Source: Bacteroidota bacterium
GTDB taxonomy: Bacteria; Bacteroidota; Bacteroidia; Bacteroidales; FEN-979
Assembly: GCA_026391805.1 (NCBI GenBank)
Contig: JAPLDJ010000008.1
Location: 1-59,200 of the forward strand
Direction: 5' to 3'
DNA length: 59,200 nucleotides
The translations under genes were made by a program, and so were the position numbers. Position 1 is the first letter of the stretch. Each line of letters begins with the position of its first letter. A model generated the notes under the pieces. That model worked only from the letters and a program-made list of their open reading frames with translations, made no database searches and was not told where the DNA came from. Positions 33,721 through 42,155 of the stretch are shown in pieces.

Positions 33721-35829
33721 TTACTTCAGTCCTCTTCTTACCAGCAACGGGTCAATCGACGGCTCCTGGCCCCGGAATTTCTTGTACTGCGTCATGCCTT
33801 CATCGTTTCCTGATTCGGCAAGGCAGTACTTTCTGAATTTGGCAGCAAGATCTTTATTGTAGATATCGCCTGATTCCTTAAAGGCATTGAAGGCATCGGC
33901 ATCAAGTACGGCGGCCCAGATGTAGACGTAATACCCGGCAGCATATTCCCCGCTGAAGATGTGAGAGAAATAGGTGGAACGATAACGCGGAATGATCTCC
34001 TGGATCAGCCCGATGCTGTCCATGGCTTTCTTTTCAAAAGCAAGAACATCGATGTCCTGCGGGCTCGTCAGGTTATGGTAATCCATATCCAGCAGGGATG
34101 CAGCGAGGTATTCGACGGTCACGAAGCCCTGGTTGAAGGTCCCGCTCTTTTTGACCTTTTCGACCAGCTTGTCGGGAATGACCTCGCCGGTTTTATAATG
34201 CTTTGCATAAAATTTCAGCACTTCCGGCTCGCCGGCCCAGTTTTCCATGACCTGGGAAGGAAGCTCAACATAATCCATCGGCACATTTCCTGCAGTCCGG
34301 TCGTATTTTCCAACCGTGAACAGTCCATGAAGACTGTGTCCGAATTCATGGAACATGGTTGTAACATCATCCCAGGTAAGCAATGCAGGAGCATCAGCTG
34401 TGGGTGCTGACAGGTTAAAGGTCACCGATTCAATGGCATCCACCTTTTTGCCGTCGAGGTACCCCGAAGAGCGGAAATCGGTGCACCAGGCGCCGTTACG
34501 CTTGGATTCACGGGGATAATAATCGAGGTAGATCACGCCCAGCGGGCTGCCGTCGGCTTCTTTCACTTCAAAGGTCTCGATATCCTTCTGGAAAAGCGGC
34601 AGATCGGTCCTCTTTGTGAAGGTGATCCCGTAAAGCTGTGTAGCTACATGGAACATCCCGTCGCGAACATTCGAAAGGCTGAAATAGGGCTTCAGCTCAT
34701 TCTCATCCAGGTCATATTTTTCCTTCCTCACCTTCTCGGCATAATAACACCATTCCCACGACTGGAGTTTGAATTTGCCGCCTTCGCGGTCGATGATCTT
34801 CTGCATCTCTTTGACCTCATTCTTTGCCACAGCCAGTGCAGGCTTCCATAATTTCATCAGGAAATTATCAACGGCCTCCGGTGTCTTTGCCATGTTATCA
34901 TCGATCACATAAGCTGCACAGCTTTTATATCCAAGAAGGGCGGCCTGCTGTGCCCGCAGCTTCACGATCTGGGCGACGATGGCCTTGTTGTCGTTCTCAT
35001 TGCCATTGTTCCCGCGCATGAAATATCCCCTGTAGATCTTCTCGCGCAGGTCGCGGTTCTTTGCATACTGAAGGAACGGGATCATGCTCGGTTTTGCCAG
35101 TGTGAACACCCATTTCCCATCCATTTTTATGGATTTTGCGGCTTCTGCAGCGCCATCAATCACGCCCTGGGGTAACCCGTCAAGATCTTTCTTATCATCG
35201 ATAACAAGCTTGAAGTTCTTATTGGTTTCTGCCAGCTGGTTCTCACCAAACTTCAGTGTAAGCATGGAGAGTTTTTCATTCAGTTTCCGCAGTGTATCTT
35301 TTTTATCTGCCGGAAGATCGGCTCCTAGACGTACAAAATCCCTGTAATATTTTTCCACGACGCGGATCTGCTGATCGTCGAGTTTCATCTGGTTACGATT
35401 TTCGTAAACCGACTTTATCTTCTGAAAGAGTTTTTCATTCAGGACAATGTCATCATGGTGCTTTGACGTCAGAGGGCTCAGCTTTCGTGCGATCTCCTGG
35501 AGCTGCGGTGTAGTGTTCGCCTCGTTCATCTGGTTAAACACCTTGCTGACTTTTGTCAGAAGCAATCCCGATTTATCCAGTGCCAGGATGGTGTTTTCGA
35601 AGTCGGCCTCAGCCGTATTGTTGATGATCGCATCGATCTCTGCCATTTGTTGTTTCATGCCTTCCAGGTAGGCCGGCATGTAATCGGTTGAATCGATCTT
35701 GTCGAACGGCGGTACCTGGAAAGGAGTCTGGTACTCGGTGAAAAATGGATTTTTCGTCTCCTTTGCCTGTTTGCAGGCCGAAAAGGTTACCAGTGTAAGG
35801 AGGATCAGGAGGAAGGGGATCTTTTTCAT
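33721..35829 (-). CDS. M3-family peptidyl-dipeptidase, lipoprotein
   Basis: The 702-residue product has a lipobox (TFSAC, Cys19) and then an M3 thimet oligopeptidase/Dcp-type domain. The zinc motif HEFGHSLHG is at about residue 493, followed by ENWAGEPEVLKFYAKHY and the C-terminal HIFSGEYAAGYYVYIWA segment. It removes dipeptides from the C-terminal end of peptides in related Dcp enzymes and is probably envelope-bound. It is monocistronic, convergent with the cysteine dioxygenase gene 4 bp away. Confidence 0.93.
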   Translation of the reverse strand: MKKIPFLLILLTLVTFSACKQAKETKNPFFTEYQTPFQVPPFDKIDSTDYMPAYLEGMKQQMAEIDAIINNTAEADFENTILALDKSGLLLTKVSKVFNQMNEANTTPQLQEIARKLSPLTSKHHDDIVLNEKLFQKIKSVYENRNQMKLDDQQIRVVEKYYRDFVRLGADLPADKKDTLRKLNEKLSMLTLKFGENQLAETNKNFKLVIDDKKDLDGLPQGVIDGAAEAAKSIKMDGKWVFTLAKPSMIPFLQYAKNRDLREKIYRGYFMRGNNGNENDNKAIVAQIVKLRAQQAALLGYKSCAAYVIDDNMAKTPEAVDNFLMKLWKPALAVAKNEVKEMQKIIDREGGKFKLQSWEWCYYAEKVRKEKYDLDENELKPYFSLSNVRDGMFHVATQLYGITFTKRTDLPLFQKDIETFEVKEADGSPLGVIYLDYYPRESKRNGAWCTDFRSSGYLDGKKVDAIESVTFNLSAPTADAPALLTWDDVTTMFHEFGHSLHGLFTVGKYDRTAGNVPMDYVELPSQVMENWAGEPEVLKFYAKHYKTGEVIPDKLVEKVKKSGTFNQGFVTVEYLAASLLDMDYHNLTSPQDIDVLAFEKKAMDSIGLIQEIIPRYRSTYFSHIFSGEYAAGYYVYIWAAVLDADAFNAFKESGDIYNKDLAAKFRKYCLAESGNDEGMTQYKKFRGQEPSIDPLLVRRGLK

Positions 35830-35892
35830 GGATAAATGATTTTGAAGGTGTTGAATAGCTTATGGATTGATCTGGTAAATGTAGATAAATTC

Positions 35893-36069
35893 TCACACAG
35901 TCAGTGTTTTCGGTCCCGGTTTTTTGATGAAATGACCATTTTCATCGGTGAAATCCTGTTTTGGAACATGCACCATGGTCAACCCGTTCTTTCCTGCTTT
36001 CAGACTCTGGTTCGCAACGGTGACATAATAGAATTGCCGGAGCCGTTCTCCGAATGTAATTTTATTCAT
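35893..36069 (-). CDS. Short hypothetical ORF, possible gene remnant
   Basis: A 58-residue ORF starts MNKITFGERLRQFYYVTVAN and ends FIKKPGPKTLTV. Its codon and residue composition look coding, but I do not recognise it and the ribosome binding site is weak. It fills much of the 345-bp stretch between the M3 peptidase and the next gene. It may be a small protein or the tail of a lost larger gene. Confidence 0.35.
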   Translation of the reverse strand: MNKITFGERLRQFYYVTVANQSLKAGKNGLTMVHVPKQDFTDENGHFIKKPGPKTLTV

Positions 36070-36174
36070 CAAAACTCAAATTAACCTTATGGAATTCAAC
36101 ACTCTCCCAAACTGTTGTGACCGGGAAAATCACAATAAAAAAATCAAGTTAAACCATTTGCAGAAAGGAACAAG

Positions 36175-36528
36175 ATGAAAACAACAAAATCCATCAGGAT
36201 TCTCCTGATCAGTACAATTTCTGTTCTGCTCCTGTCATTCACCTCATTTGCCAGCACTCCTGCCGAAGAATGCGCTAAAAAGATGTGGCAAAAGTTCCAG
36301 AATGATGTAAAGTACCCGGAATTCGCTCAAAAGCTTGCCTTGCAGGGAGAAGTGATTGTACTGTACATGATCTCCGAAGAGGGCAGGATCGTGGTAAAAG
36401 ACATCCGCTCAACCGATGTTGACCTTGCAAATTATGTCAGGAAAACATTAACCGAGATCACCTGCCCGGAGTTAAAAACCGCCCGCGGCTATGATTTCAA
36501 AGTAAAATTCCATTTCCGGTTAATCTGA
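36175..36528 (+). CDS. Secreted TonB_C-like small protein (paralogue 1)
   Basis: The 117-residue product has a signal peptide (about 1-27, ending SFAS) and then a compact domain with YPEFAQKLALQGEVIVLYMISEEGRIVVKDI, which resembles the TonB C-terminal fold (GxVxVxFxIxxxGxIxxxxV). No membrane helix or Pro-rich linker is present, so it is not a full TonB. An AAAGGA ribosome site precedes the ATG. It has a paralogue 39 bp downstream. Confidence 0.7.
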   Translation: MKTTKSIRILLISTISVLLLSFTSFASTPAEECAKKMWQKFQNDVKYPEFAQKLALQGEVIVLYMISEEGRIVVKDIRSTDVDLANYVRKTLTEITCPELKTARGYDFKVKFHFRLI

Positions 36529-36567
36529 CCACTGCATTACAGATTGTTCAATTAAAAACAAATCCAG

Positions 36568-36918
36568 ATGAAAACAACAATGTTAACACGCACCCTTATG
36601 ATTGCCCTCTTTCTGGCAATCCTTTCAGCCACCACCTATGCAGCAGGTCCTGTTGCACTTTCAGCAAAGAACCTCAGGCAGAAGCTGGTTGAGACGTTTC
36701 AGCAGACCGAAAACCAGCCAGGTTTTCCGACCTCCGGGGTCGTTGAGATTCTTTTTACACTCAGCGATGACGGTAAGATCGAGGTAGAGCAGTTTAACGC
36801 TACAAATGACAAGATTGCCGGTTATGTTAAAAAGAAAATCGCTTCTGTCGAGATGAATGATTTTTTCCATCCCTACAACCAGCATTACAGGATCAAGCTC
36901 ACCTTTTCACAGATTTAG
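36568..36918 (+). CDS. Secreted TonB_C-like small protein (paralogue 2)
   Basis: The 116-residue product shows the same layout as the previous gene: signal peptide (about 1-25, ending TYAA) followed by SGVVEILFTLSDDGKIEVEQF and a final KLTFS strand. Sequence identity to paralogue 1 is low beyond the pattern, so the duplication is old. Both lack the Pro-rich spacer of TonB. The two are probably cotranscribed; the function is unknown. Confidence 0.7.
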   Translation: MKTTMLTRTLMIALFLAILSATTYAAGPVALSAKNLRQKLVETFQQTENQPGFPTSGVVEILFTLSDDGKIEVEQFNATNDKIAGYVKKKIASVEMNDFFHPYNQHYRIKLTFSQI

Positions 36919-37028
36919 CCCCAACGGGATGGTTGGTAATCGGGTTATTTAATCGGGCTTAATAACCCCGGGTCCCTGCCTGCTCTCAATACCTTGAAAA
37001 CTGAGCTTCGCAGGGACTCGTTATTTTG

Positions 37029-37155
37029 GTCATAGGTCATACGACATAAGTCATAAGACCATAAAACATTTAGATACACACAAATCTCACACTCAAAACC
37101 ATATTACTTATTACTTATGACCTATGACGTATGACTTATGACGTATAACATATGA
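37029..37155. repeat. Two heptanucleotide arrays in the pdxH spacer
   Basis: 37029-37063 has five 7-bp units (GTCATAG, GTCATAC, GACATAA, GTCATAA, GACCATA); 37107-37155 has seven (CTTATTA, CTTATGA, CCTATGA, CGTATGA, CTTATGA, CGTATAA, CATATGA). Both use the unit family seen at 3239 and 27018. Confidence 0.7.
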
Positions 37156-37189
37156 CCTGCCTTCTCAAACCATATCCCTTTCCTGACCT

Positions 37190-37834
37190 TCACGGCGCCA
37201 GGCGCTCCAGGATCCACTTCCCTTTGATCCTGCGGTATTGGATCCGGTCGTGAAGCCGGTGGGGTCCTTCCTGCCAGAATTCATAAACAGCCGGTTTGAT
37301 CCTGAATCCACCCCAGTGCTTCGGCCGTTTTAATTCCTTGCCGGTGATCGTTTTCCTGATCTCATTGTAAATGTCGTCGAGGTATGCCCTGCCGGATATC
37401 ACGGAACTCTGTTTTGAAACCAGGGCTCCTATCCTGCTCTCCAGTGGCCGGGAATCAAAATAGCGGTCAGATTCGGCAGCAGAAACCCGCTGAACATTCC
37501 CTGTAATCCTCACCTGCCGGTTAAGTTCTTTCCAGTAAAAGGTGATGGCGGCAACAGGATTTTCGGCAATGGCCATTCCCTTCCTGCTGTTATAATTGGT
37601 AAAGAAAATAAATCCGTTCGCATCAAATCCTTTCATCAGAACCATTCGCCCGGAAGGAACACCACTCTTCGACGCCGTTGCCAGGAACATGGCTTCCGGT
37701 TGTTCAATGGCAAATTTCACCGCAGCATCAAACCAAAGTGAAAACTGTTTCACCGGATCAGGATTCATGGAAACCTCTTCTAATCCTGAATGGGAAAAAT
37801 CACTTTGGGCAATATGAGAAATACTCTTTTTCAT
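37190..37834 (-). CDS. pdxH: PdxH, pyridoxamine 5'-phosphate oxidase
   Basis: The 214-residue product is of full family length and shows ATASKSGVPSGRMVLMKGFDANGF (given here as one region near 50-75), YWKELNRQVRITG, SRPLESRIGA and the C-terminal PKHWGGFRIKP...FWQEGPHRLHDR...RLAP signature. It forms pyridoxal 5'-phosphate with FMN and O2. It is transcribed divergently from the Fe-S protein gene. Confidence 0.94.
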   Translation of the reverse strand: MKKSISHIAQSDFSHSGLEEVSMNPDPVKQFSLWFDAAVKFAIEQPEAMFLATASKSGVPSGRMVLMKGFDANGFIFFTNYNSRKGMAIAENPVAAITFYWKELNRQVRITGNVQRVSAAESDRYFDSRPLESRIGALVSKQSSVISGRAYLDDIYNEIRKTITGKELKRPKHWGGFRIKPAVYEFWQEGPHRLHDRIQYRRIKGKWILERLAP

Positions 37835-37912
37835 GACGGAACGTTAATCTTCATAAAATTAATATAATTTATAACTTTACGGAAAATTAACAGCGATATA
37901 AACCGATATAAA

Positions 37913-38404
37913 ATGTCAAATAAAGCCTCAAAGAGTGAACTGGAAGATATCAAAGCGAAAAAGGGCGTGTCGAGATCATATGCCAATGACGAGATCACGG
38001 TGTTCTGGCGGCCGGAGCTTTGCATTCATTCGGCCAACTGCCTGATAGGCCTCCCCGGTGTTTTTGATTCTTCAGAGCGTCCCTGGATAAACATCCGCGG
38101 AGCATCCTCGGCCGATATCCTGAAAACCGTCGACACCTGTCCCTCACGTGCACTTCTTTACCTCAAAAACGCCAACACCAGGCTCCGGAAATCTAGAAAG
38201 AAATCGAAGACTCCCCCTAAGTTTGCACGGGTCCAGATCCTGAAAGACGGACCTGCCATCATCTCCGGGAATTTTATCCTCCGTGATCCCGATAAAAAGA
38301 AGATCCTCCTGAAGACAGATAAAGCAGCTATCTGCCGGTGCGGGGCATCGAAAAAGAAACCTTTGTGCGACGGTACTCACCTCAAGATCGGTTTTAAAGA
38401 CTAA
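37913..38404 (+). CDS. Two-domain Fe-S protein: Fer4_19 (YjdI-like) plus CDGSH
   Basis: The 163-residue product has an N-terminal YjdI-type mono-cluster domain (Cys37, Cys43 in LCIHSANC and Cys76 in TCPSRAL) and a C-terminal CDGSH-type domain CRCGASKKKPLCDGTH with ligands Cys141, Cys143, Cys152 and His156. CDGSH domains bind a [2Fe-2S] cluster with three Cys and one His. The fusion suggests electron transfer or Fe-S stress sensing. It stands before the transhydrogenase genes, 52 bp upstream. Confidence 0.88.
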   Translation: MSNKASKSELEDIKAKKGVSRSYANDEITVFWRPELCIHSANCLIGLPGVFDSSERPWINIRGASSADILKTVDTCPSRALLYLKNANTRLRKSRKKSKTPPKFARVQILKDGPAIISGNFILRDPDKKKILLKTDKAAICRCGASKKKPLCDGTHLKIGFKD

Positions 38405-38456
38405 GGTCTGCTAACAGTTTATTGCTAATTCACAAATTCTCTAACAAGTTACATCA

Positions 38457-39584
38457 ATGAATATTGGTTTAATCAAAGAATCCGGGAAAGAGCGCCGGGT
38501 GGCGCTGCTACCCGAGATCGTCGCTTCGCTCGTAAAGATGAATGTCGGCGTCAAGGTTGAAAAGGGTGCCGGGACCGGCTCATTCGTTTCTGATGAAGCC
38601 TATGCCGAAGCAGGCGCAAAGACCGGTTCAAAAAAAGAGGTGATTGAAGGATCCGACATGATCATCAAGATCAATGGTCCGACCGATGAGGAGATCGGAT
38701 GGATGAAGGAGGGGCAGATCTTCCTTGGCGTGATGAATCCGCTGACCGATCACACGCTGGTAAAGAAACTCCTCGCCGCAAACATCACCGGCTTCAGCCT
38801 GGATGTTATTCCGCGTACATCGCGCGCACAGGCCATGGACATCCTCTCTTCTATGGCCACGGTGAACGGCTATAAAGCAGTGCTGACAGCTGCCAATACG
38901 CTGCCAAAATTTTTCCCGATGTTCATGACTGCTGCAGGAACGATCACTCCTGCCAAGATGCTGATCCTCGGGGCCGGCGTTGCAGGGCTGCAGGCCCTTG
39001 CCACCGGCAGGAAACTCGGCGCCGTTGTGGAAGTATTCGACGTCAGGGCTGCGGTTAAGGAAGAGGTTACCGGGCTGGGCGGAAAATTCGTTGAAGTTGA
39101 GGGCGCAGTCGACGACAAAGCAGCCGGCGGGTATGCGGTGGAACAGACCGAAGAGTTCAAACAACGCCAGGCACAGGTGATCCACGACCATGCCGTAAAA
39201 TCGGATGTGATCATCTGTACGGCACAGATCCCGGGCAAAAAAGCGCCCCTGCTCATCCGGAAGGAGACCGTGAAAGCCATGAAGCCCGGATCGGTCATTA
39301 TCGATCTTGCCGCAAGTTCCGGCGGGAACTGCGAACTGACACAGAATGAGAAAACCGTTGAGGAAAACGGGGTAACGATCATCGGCAACTCTTTTTTCGC
39401 CATCGATATGCCATTCGATGCGAGCAAGATGTTCGGCAAGAATGTGTTTAACTTCCTGAAGCTCCTGATCTCACCGACGGGTGAGTTCAAACTCAACTGG
39501 GACGATGACATCGTAAAAGGAACCTGCGTCGCCCATAATAAAGAGATCATTAACGAAAGGGTTAAATCCCTGGTTCAAAACTAA
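38457..39584 (+). CDS. pntAA: PntAA, NAD(P) transhydrogenase alpha-1 (NAD-binding domain I)
   Basis: The 375-residue soluble subunit matches the alanine dehydrogenase/PNT fold: N-terminal IGLIKESGKERRVALLPE, and NAD-binding ILGAGVAGLQALATGRKLGA, RAAVKEEVTGLGGKFVEV. In a split transhydrogenase it transfers hydride between NADH and NADP with PntB while PntAB/PntB move protons. Start ATG 38457. Followed 12 bp later by pntAB and then pntB. Confidence 0.92.
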   Translation: MNIGLIKESGKERRVALLPEIVASLVKMNVGVKVEKGAGTGSFVSDEAYAEAGAKTGSKKEVIEGSDMIIKINGPTDEEIGWMKEGQIFLGVMNPLTDHTLVKKLLAANITGFSLDVIPRTSRAQAMDILSSMATVNGYKAVLTAANTLPKFFPMFMTAAGTITPAKMLILGAGVAGLQALATGRKLGAVVEVFDVRAAVKEEVTGLGGKFVEVEGAVDDKAAGGYAVEQTEEFKQRQAQVIHDHAVKSDVIICTAQIPGKKAPLLIRKETVKAMKPGSVIIDLAASSGGNCELTQNEKTVEENGVTIIGNSFFAIDMPFDASKMFGKNVFNFLKLLISPTGEFKLNWDDDIVKGTCVAHNKEIINERVKSLVQN

Positions 39585-39596
39585 ATCCTCTAGAAA

Positions 39597-39908
39597 ATGA
39601 ATGAGATTTTAAAATTTTTCCTGGAATACAGAGAAGCGATCTTTGTTATCATCCTCTCGATCTTCCTCGGGATCGAAGTGATTTCGCATGTTCCTTCGGT
39701 GCTGCATACCCCGCTGATGTCGGGCGCCAATGCCATTCACGGCGTCGTGATCATCGGTGCCATCATCGTGATGGGTCATGCCCATGGCATTCTGCCAATG
39801 GTCCTCGGATTCATTGCCGTAGTCCTTGGCACCCTGAATGTGGTCGGCGGATTTGTGGTGACCGACCGTATGCTTGAGATGTTCAGAAAAAAGAAAACAC
39901 AAAAATAA
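39597..39908 (+). CDS. pntAB: PntAB, NAD(P) transhydrogenase alpha-2 membrane part
   Basis: The 103-residue product has three to four membrane helices (ILSIFLGIEVISHVPSVLHTPLMSG, HGVVIIGAIIVMG, LGFIAVVLGTLNVVGGFVVTDRMLEMF), the short membrane part of PntA encoded separately. It forms part of the proton channel. ATG 39597 lies 12 bp after pntAA and the gene ends 6 bp before pntB. Confidence 0.92.
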   Translation: MNEILKFFLEYREAIFVIILSIFLGIEVISHVPSVLHTPLMSGANAIHGVVIIGAIIVMGHAHGILPMVLGFIAVVLGTLNVVGGFVVTDRMLEMFRKKKTQK

Positions 39909-39914
39909 GGAGCC

Positions 39915-41387
39915 ATGGATACTATTTTAACACTGACAAGAAACTTCGAGTTTTCGCCGTACATCTCGATTCTCGAGATCTCCTATATCCTGGCCTCGAT
40001 CCTGTTTGTGCTCGGACTGAAGAAGCTGAGTCACCCCGATACGGCCCGCAACGGCAACCTGTGGGCTGCGGCCGGCATGACGCTGGCGATTCTCTGTACC
40101 ATCCTGTTCCATAAAACAAAAATGGAAGACGGTAGCTACGAAGGGATCAGCAACATTCCATTTATCCTTATCGCCCTGCTTTTCGGGTCGGTCGTCGGCT
40201 GGTTTGCTGCACGAAAGGTGAAAATGACAGCAATGCCCCAGATGGTTTCGCTCTTCAACGGGATGGGAGGCGCCTGTGCCGCCCTGATCTCCTTAATGGA
40301 ATTTCCAAGGATGCAGCAGGCACTTGCCTCCGGGCACGCCACTTCAATGTTCAACGGGGAAGCGCTTGCCATCCTGCTGGGACTGATGATCGGGGGTGTT
40401 TCATTTGCAGGAAGCATGATCGCCTTCGGGAAACTCGACGAACGTATTGGTGATATTAAAAGTCCTGTACTTCGTTACATAAATCTGGCATTTCTCATCC
40501 TTTTGCTGGCGTTTGTCGTTTTTATTATGTTTCAAACACCGGTTGCAGGAGAAACCTGGATGATTTACGTGTTAGCCACTCTGGCCCTGGTATACGGTGT
40601 AACTTTCGTCATGCCGATCGGCGGCGCAGATATGCCCGTGGTGATCTCGCTGCTGAACTCCTTTACCGGCGTTGCCGCGGCGATGGGAGGTTTCCTTTAT
40701 AGCAACCAGGCCATGCTCACGGGAGGTATCCTTGTGGGATCTTCGGGGACCATCCTGACGATCCTGATGTGCAAGGCGATGAACCGTTCGCTGCTGAATG
40801 TTATCATCGGGGCCTTCGGAGGAAGCTCTGCAGCAGGCGCACAGACGGGAGATCAGTCGGTGAAAGAGATTACCCTCAGCGATGCAGCGATCCTGCTCAG
40901 CTATTCACAGAAAGTATTTATCGTTCCGGGATATGGCCTTGCTGTAGCACAGGCCCAGCACCTGTGCCACGAACTCGACAATCTTCTTTCCTCGAAAGGA
41001 GTTATTGTAAAATACGGTATCCATCCTGTTGCAGGGAGAATGCCGGGTCATATGAATGTCCTCCTGGCGGAAGCCGACGTTCCTTACGAGAAACTCCTGG
41101 AAATGGAGGATGCCAATGAAGAGATGAACAGCACCGATGTGGTCATCGTGGTTGGCGCCAACGACGTGGTAAACCCTGCTGCGGAAGACGATCCCTCCAG
41201 CCCCATCGCAGGGATGCCCGTGATCCAGGTATGGAATGCAAAGAATGTGATCGTGATGAAGAGAAGCATGGCAAAGGGATATGCAGCCATCGAGAACAAC
41301 CTCTTTTATCACCCGAAGACGCGGATGCTTTTCGGGGATGCCAAATCCAGCATGCAGAAGCTGGTGACCGAGATCAAAAGCATTTAA
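39915..41387 (+). CDS. pntB: PntB, NAD(P) transhydrogenase beta subunit
   Basis: The 490-residue product has eight to nine membrane helices (about 10-310, including MFNGEALAI and the GADMPVVISLLNSFTG segment) and a soluble NADP-binding domain III (VPGYGLAVAQAQH, HPVAGRMPGHMNVLLAEADVPY, VVGANDVVNPAA, MKRSMAKGYAAIEN). It couples proton movement to hydride transfer from NADH to NADP. It is followed by a strong hairpin at 41392-41417. Confidence 0.94.
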   Translation: MDTILTLTRNFEFSPYISILEISYILASILFVLGLKKLSHPDTARNGNLWAAAGMTLAILCTILFHKTKMEDGSYEGISNIPFILIALLFGSVVGWFAARKVKMTAMPQMVSLFNGMGGACAALISLMEFPRMQQALASGHATSMFNGEALAILLGLMIGGVSFAGSMIAFGKLDERIGDIKSPVLRYINLAFLILLLAFVVFIMFQTPVAGETWMIYVLATLALVYGVTFVMPIGGADMPVVISLLNSFTGVAAAMGGFLYSNQAMLTGGILVGSSGTILTILMCKAMNRSLLNVIIGAFGGSSAAGAQTGDQSVKEITLSDAAILLSYSQKVFIVPGYGLAVAQAQHLCHELDNLLSSKGVIVKYGIHPVAGRMPGHMNVLLAEADVPYEKLLEMEDANEEMNSTDVVIVVGANDVVNPAAEDDPSSPIAGMPVIQVWNAKNVIVMKRSMAKGYAAIENNLFYHPKTRMLFGDAKSSMQKLVTEIKSI

Positions 41388-41391
41388 AACA

Positions 41392-41417
41392 AAAAACCCC
41401 GCAATTGCGGGGTTTTT
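41392..41417. terminator. Bidirectional intrinsic terminator
   Basis: Perfect hairpin between convergent genes: arms AAAAACCCC GCAA and TTGC GGGGTTTTT pair completely, flanked by T or A runs on both strands. It serves pntB and the small lipoprotein gene. Confidence 0.9.
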
Positions 41418-41446
41418 GATTGTTCAATCGAAAGATTACGAGCAAA

Positions 41447-41710
41447 TTACTTCTTGCCTTTTTTGGGAGCTTTGATGAGTTTCTTTGCGATTGAATCCTG
41501 GTGTGCGATTGAATCAGCTTTCCTCTTTTCTTCCTGAACCTTAGCAATTGAATCAGCGATTCTCTGCTGTTCTGCCTGTACCATTGCTAATGAATCAGCT
41601 ACTCTGATAGAGTCAGCAATTCTTTTTTCTTCCATTTCTTTTGCGCTTGGTCCGCAGCTGTACATAAAAGCTACTGCACCGATAACTAATAATGTTGCGA
41701 GTTTTTTCAT
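41447..41710 (-). CDS. Small repetitive lipoprotein
   Basis: The 87-residue product has a lipobox (AFMYSC, Cys20) and then a helical, charged region with the IADSI or ADSI motif repeated about five times (EKRIADSIRVADSLA, QRIADSIAK, KADSIA), ending in a Lys-rich tail. The repeats probably form an extended coiled helix between membrane and peptidoglycan, rather like Lpp; this is inference. ATG 41710 is preferred over the upstream in-frame start. It ends opposite pntB at the shared terminator. Confidence 0.8.
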   Translation of the reverse strand: MKKLATLLVIGAVAFMYSCGPSAKEMEEKRIADSIRVADSLAMVQAEQQRIADSIAKVQEEKRKADSIAHQDSIAKKLIKAPKKGKK

Positions 41711-42155
41711 CTGTTTATTGATTTTTAAATTCAATGCAAAGATAAATCAATTGGATAATAGCTTCCAAATATTTTGACCACTATTTTTTAACATTTTTTA
41801 ACATATCTAATATCATACTCATAATCAGGCAGATAAAATTCATAAAATCGGTTCCCGCCAGGGTTATTAACATAGGTCAAATACAGTTTCACCCAAAACC
41901 GGGGATTTGTTATTAACTCAGAATTCAGGAAACGCCGTTTATTTTGTAACTTTGATGGGACGCGAGATTTAGGATTTGGAATTTGGAATATGGGATTTGG
42001 AATATGGGATTTGGAATTTGGAATTTGGAATTTGGGATTTGGGATTTGGAATATGGGATTTGGAATATGGAATTTGGAATTTGGGATTTGGAATTTGGGA
42101 TTTGGGATTTGAGATATGAGATGATGACTTTACAAACTTTCAGACTGATTAGTAT
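41711..42155. other. Spacer with promoter-like element and long heptanucleotide array
   Basis: A 445-bp stretch without a gene. TAACTTTG at 41947-41954 is a TAnnTTTG element and could be the rarA promoter. After it lies the long array at 41972-42118. An ORF on the minus strand across this area is only the array read as protein. Confidence 0.6.
41972..42118. repeat. 21-unit heptanucleotide array
   Basis: Twenty-one contiguous 7-bp units made of three main variants (GGATTTG, GAATTTG, GAATATG) with the last degenerate (AGATATG). The array lies 38 bp before the rarA ATG and downstream of a possible promoter, so it would be transcribed in the rarA leader. Confidence 0.85.

Noticed and set aside
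41972-42118. CRISPR array
   Set aside because: Units are 7 bp with no unique spacers of 25-45 bp and no cas genes nearby.
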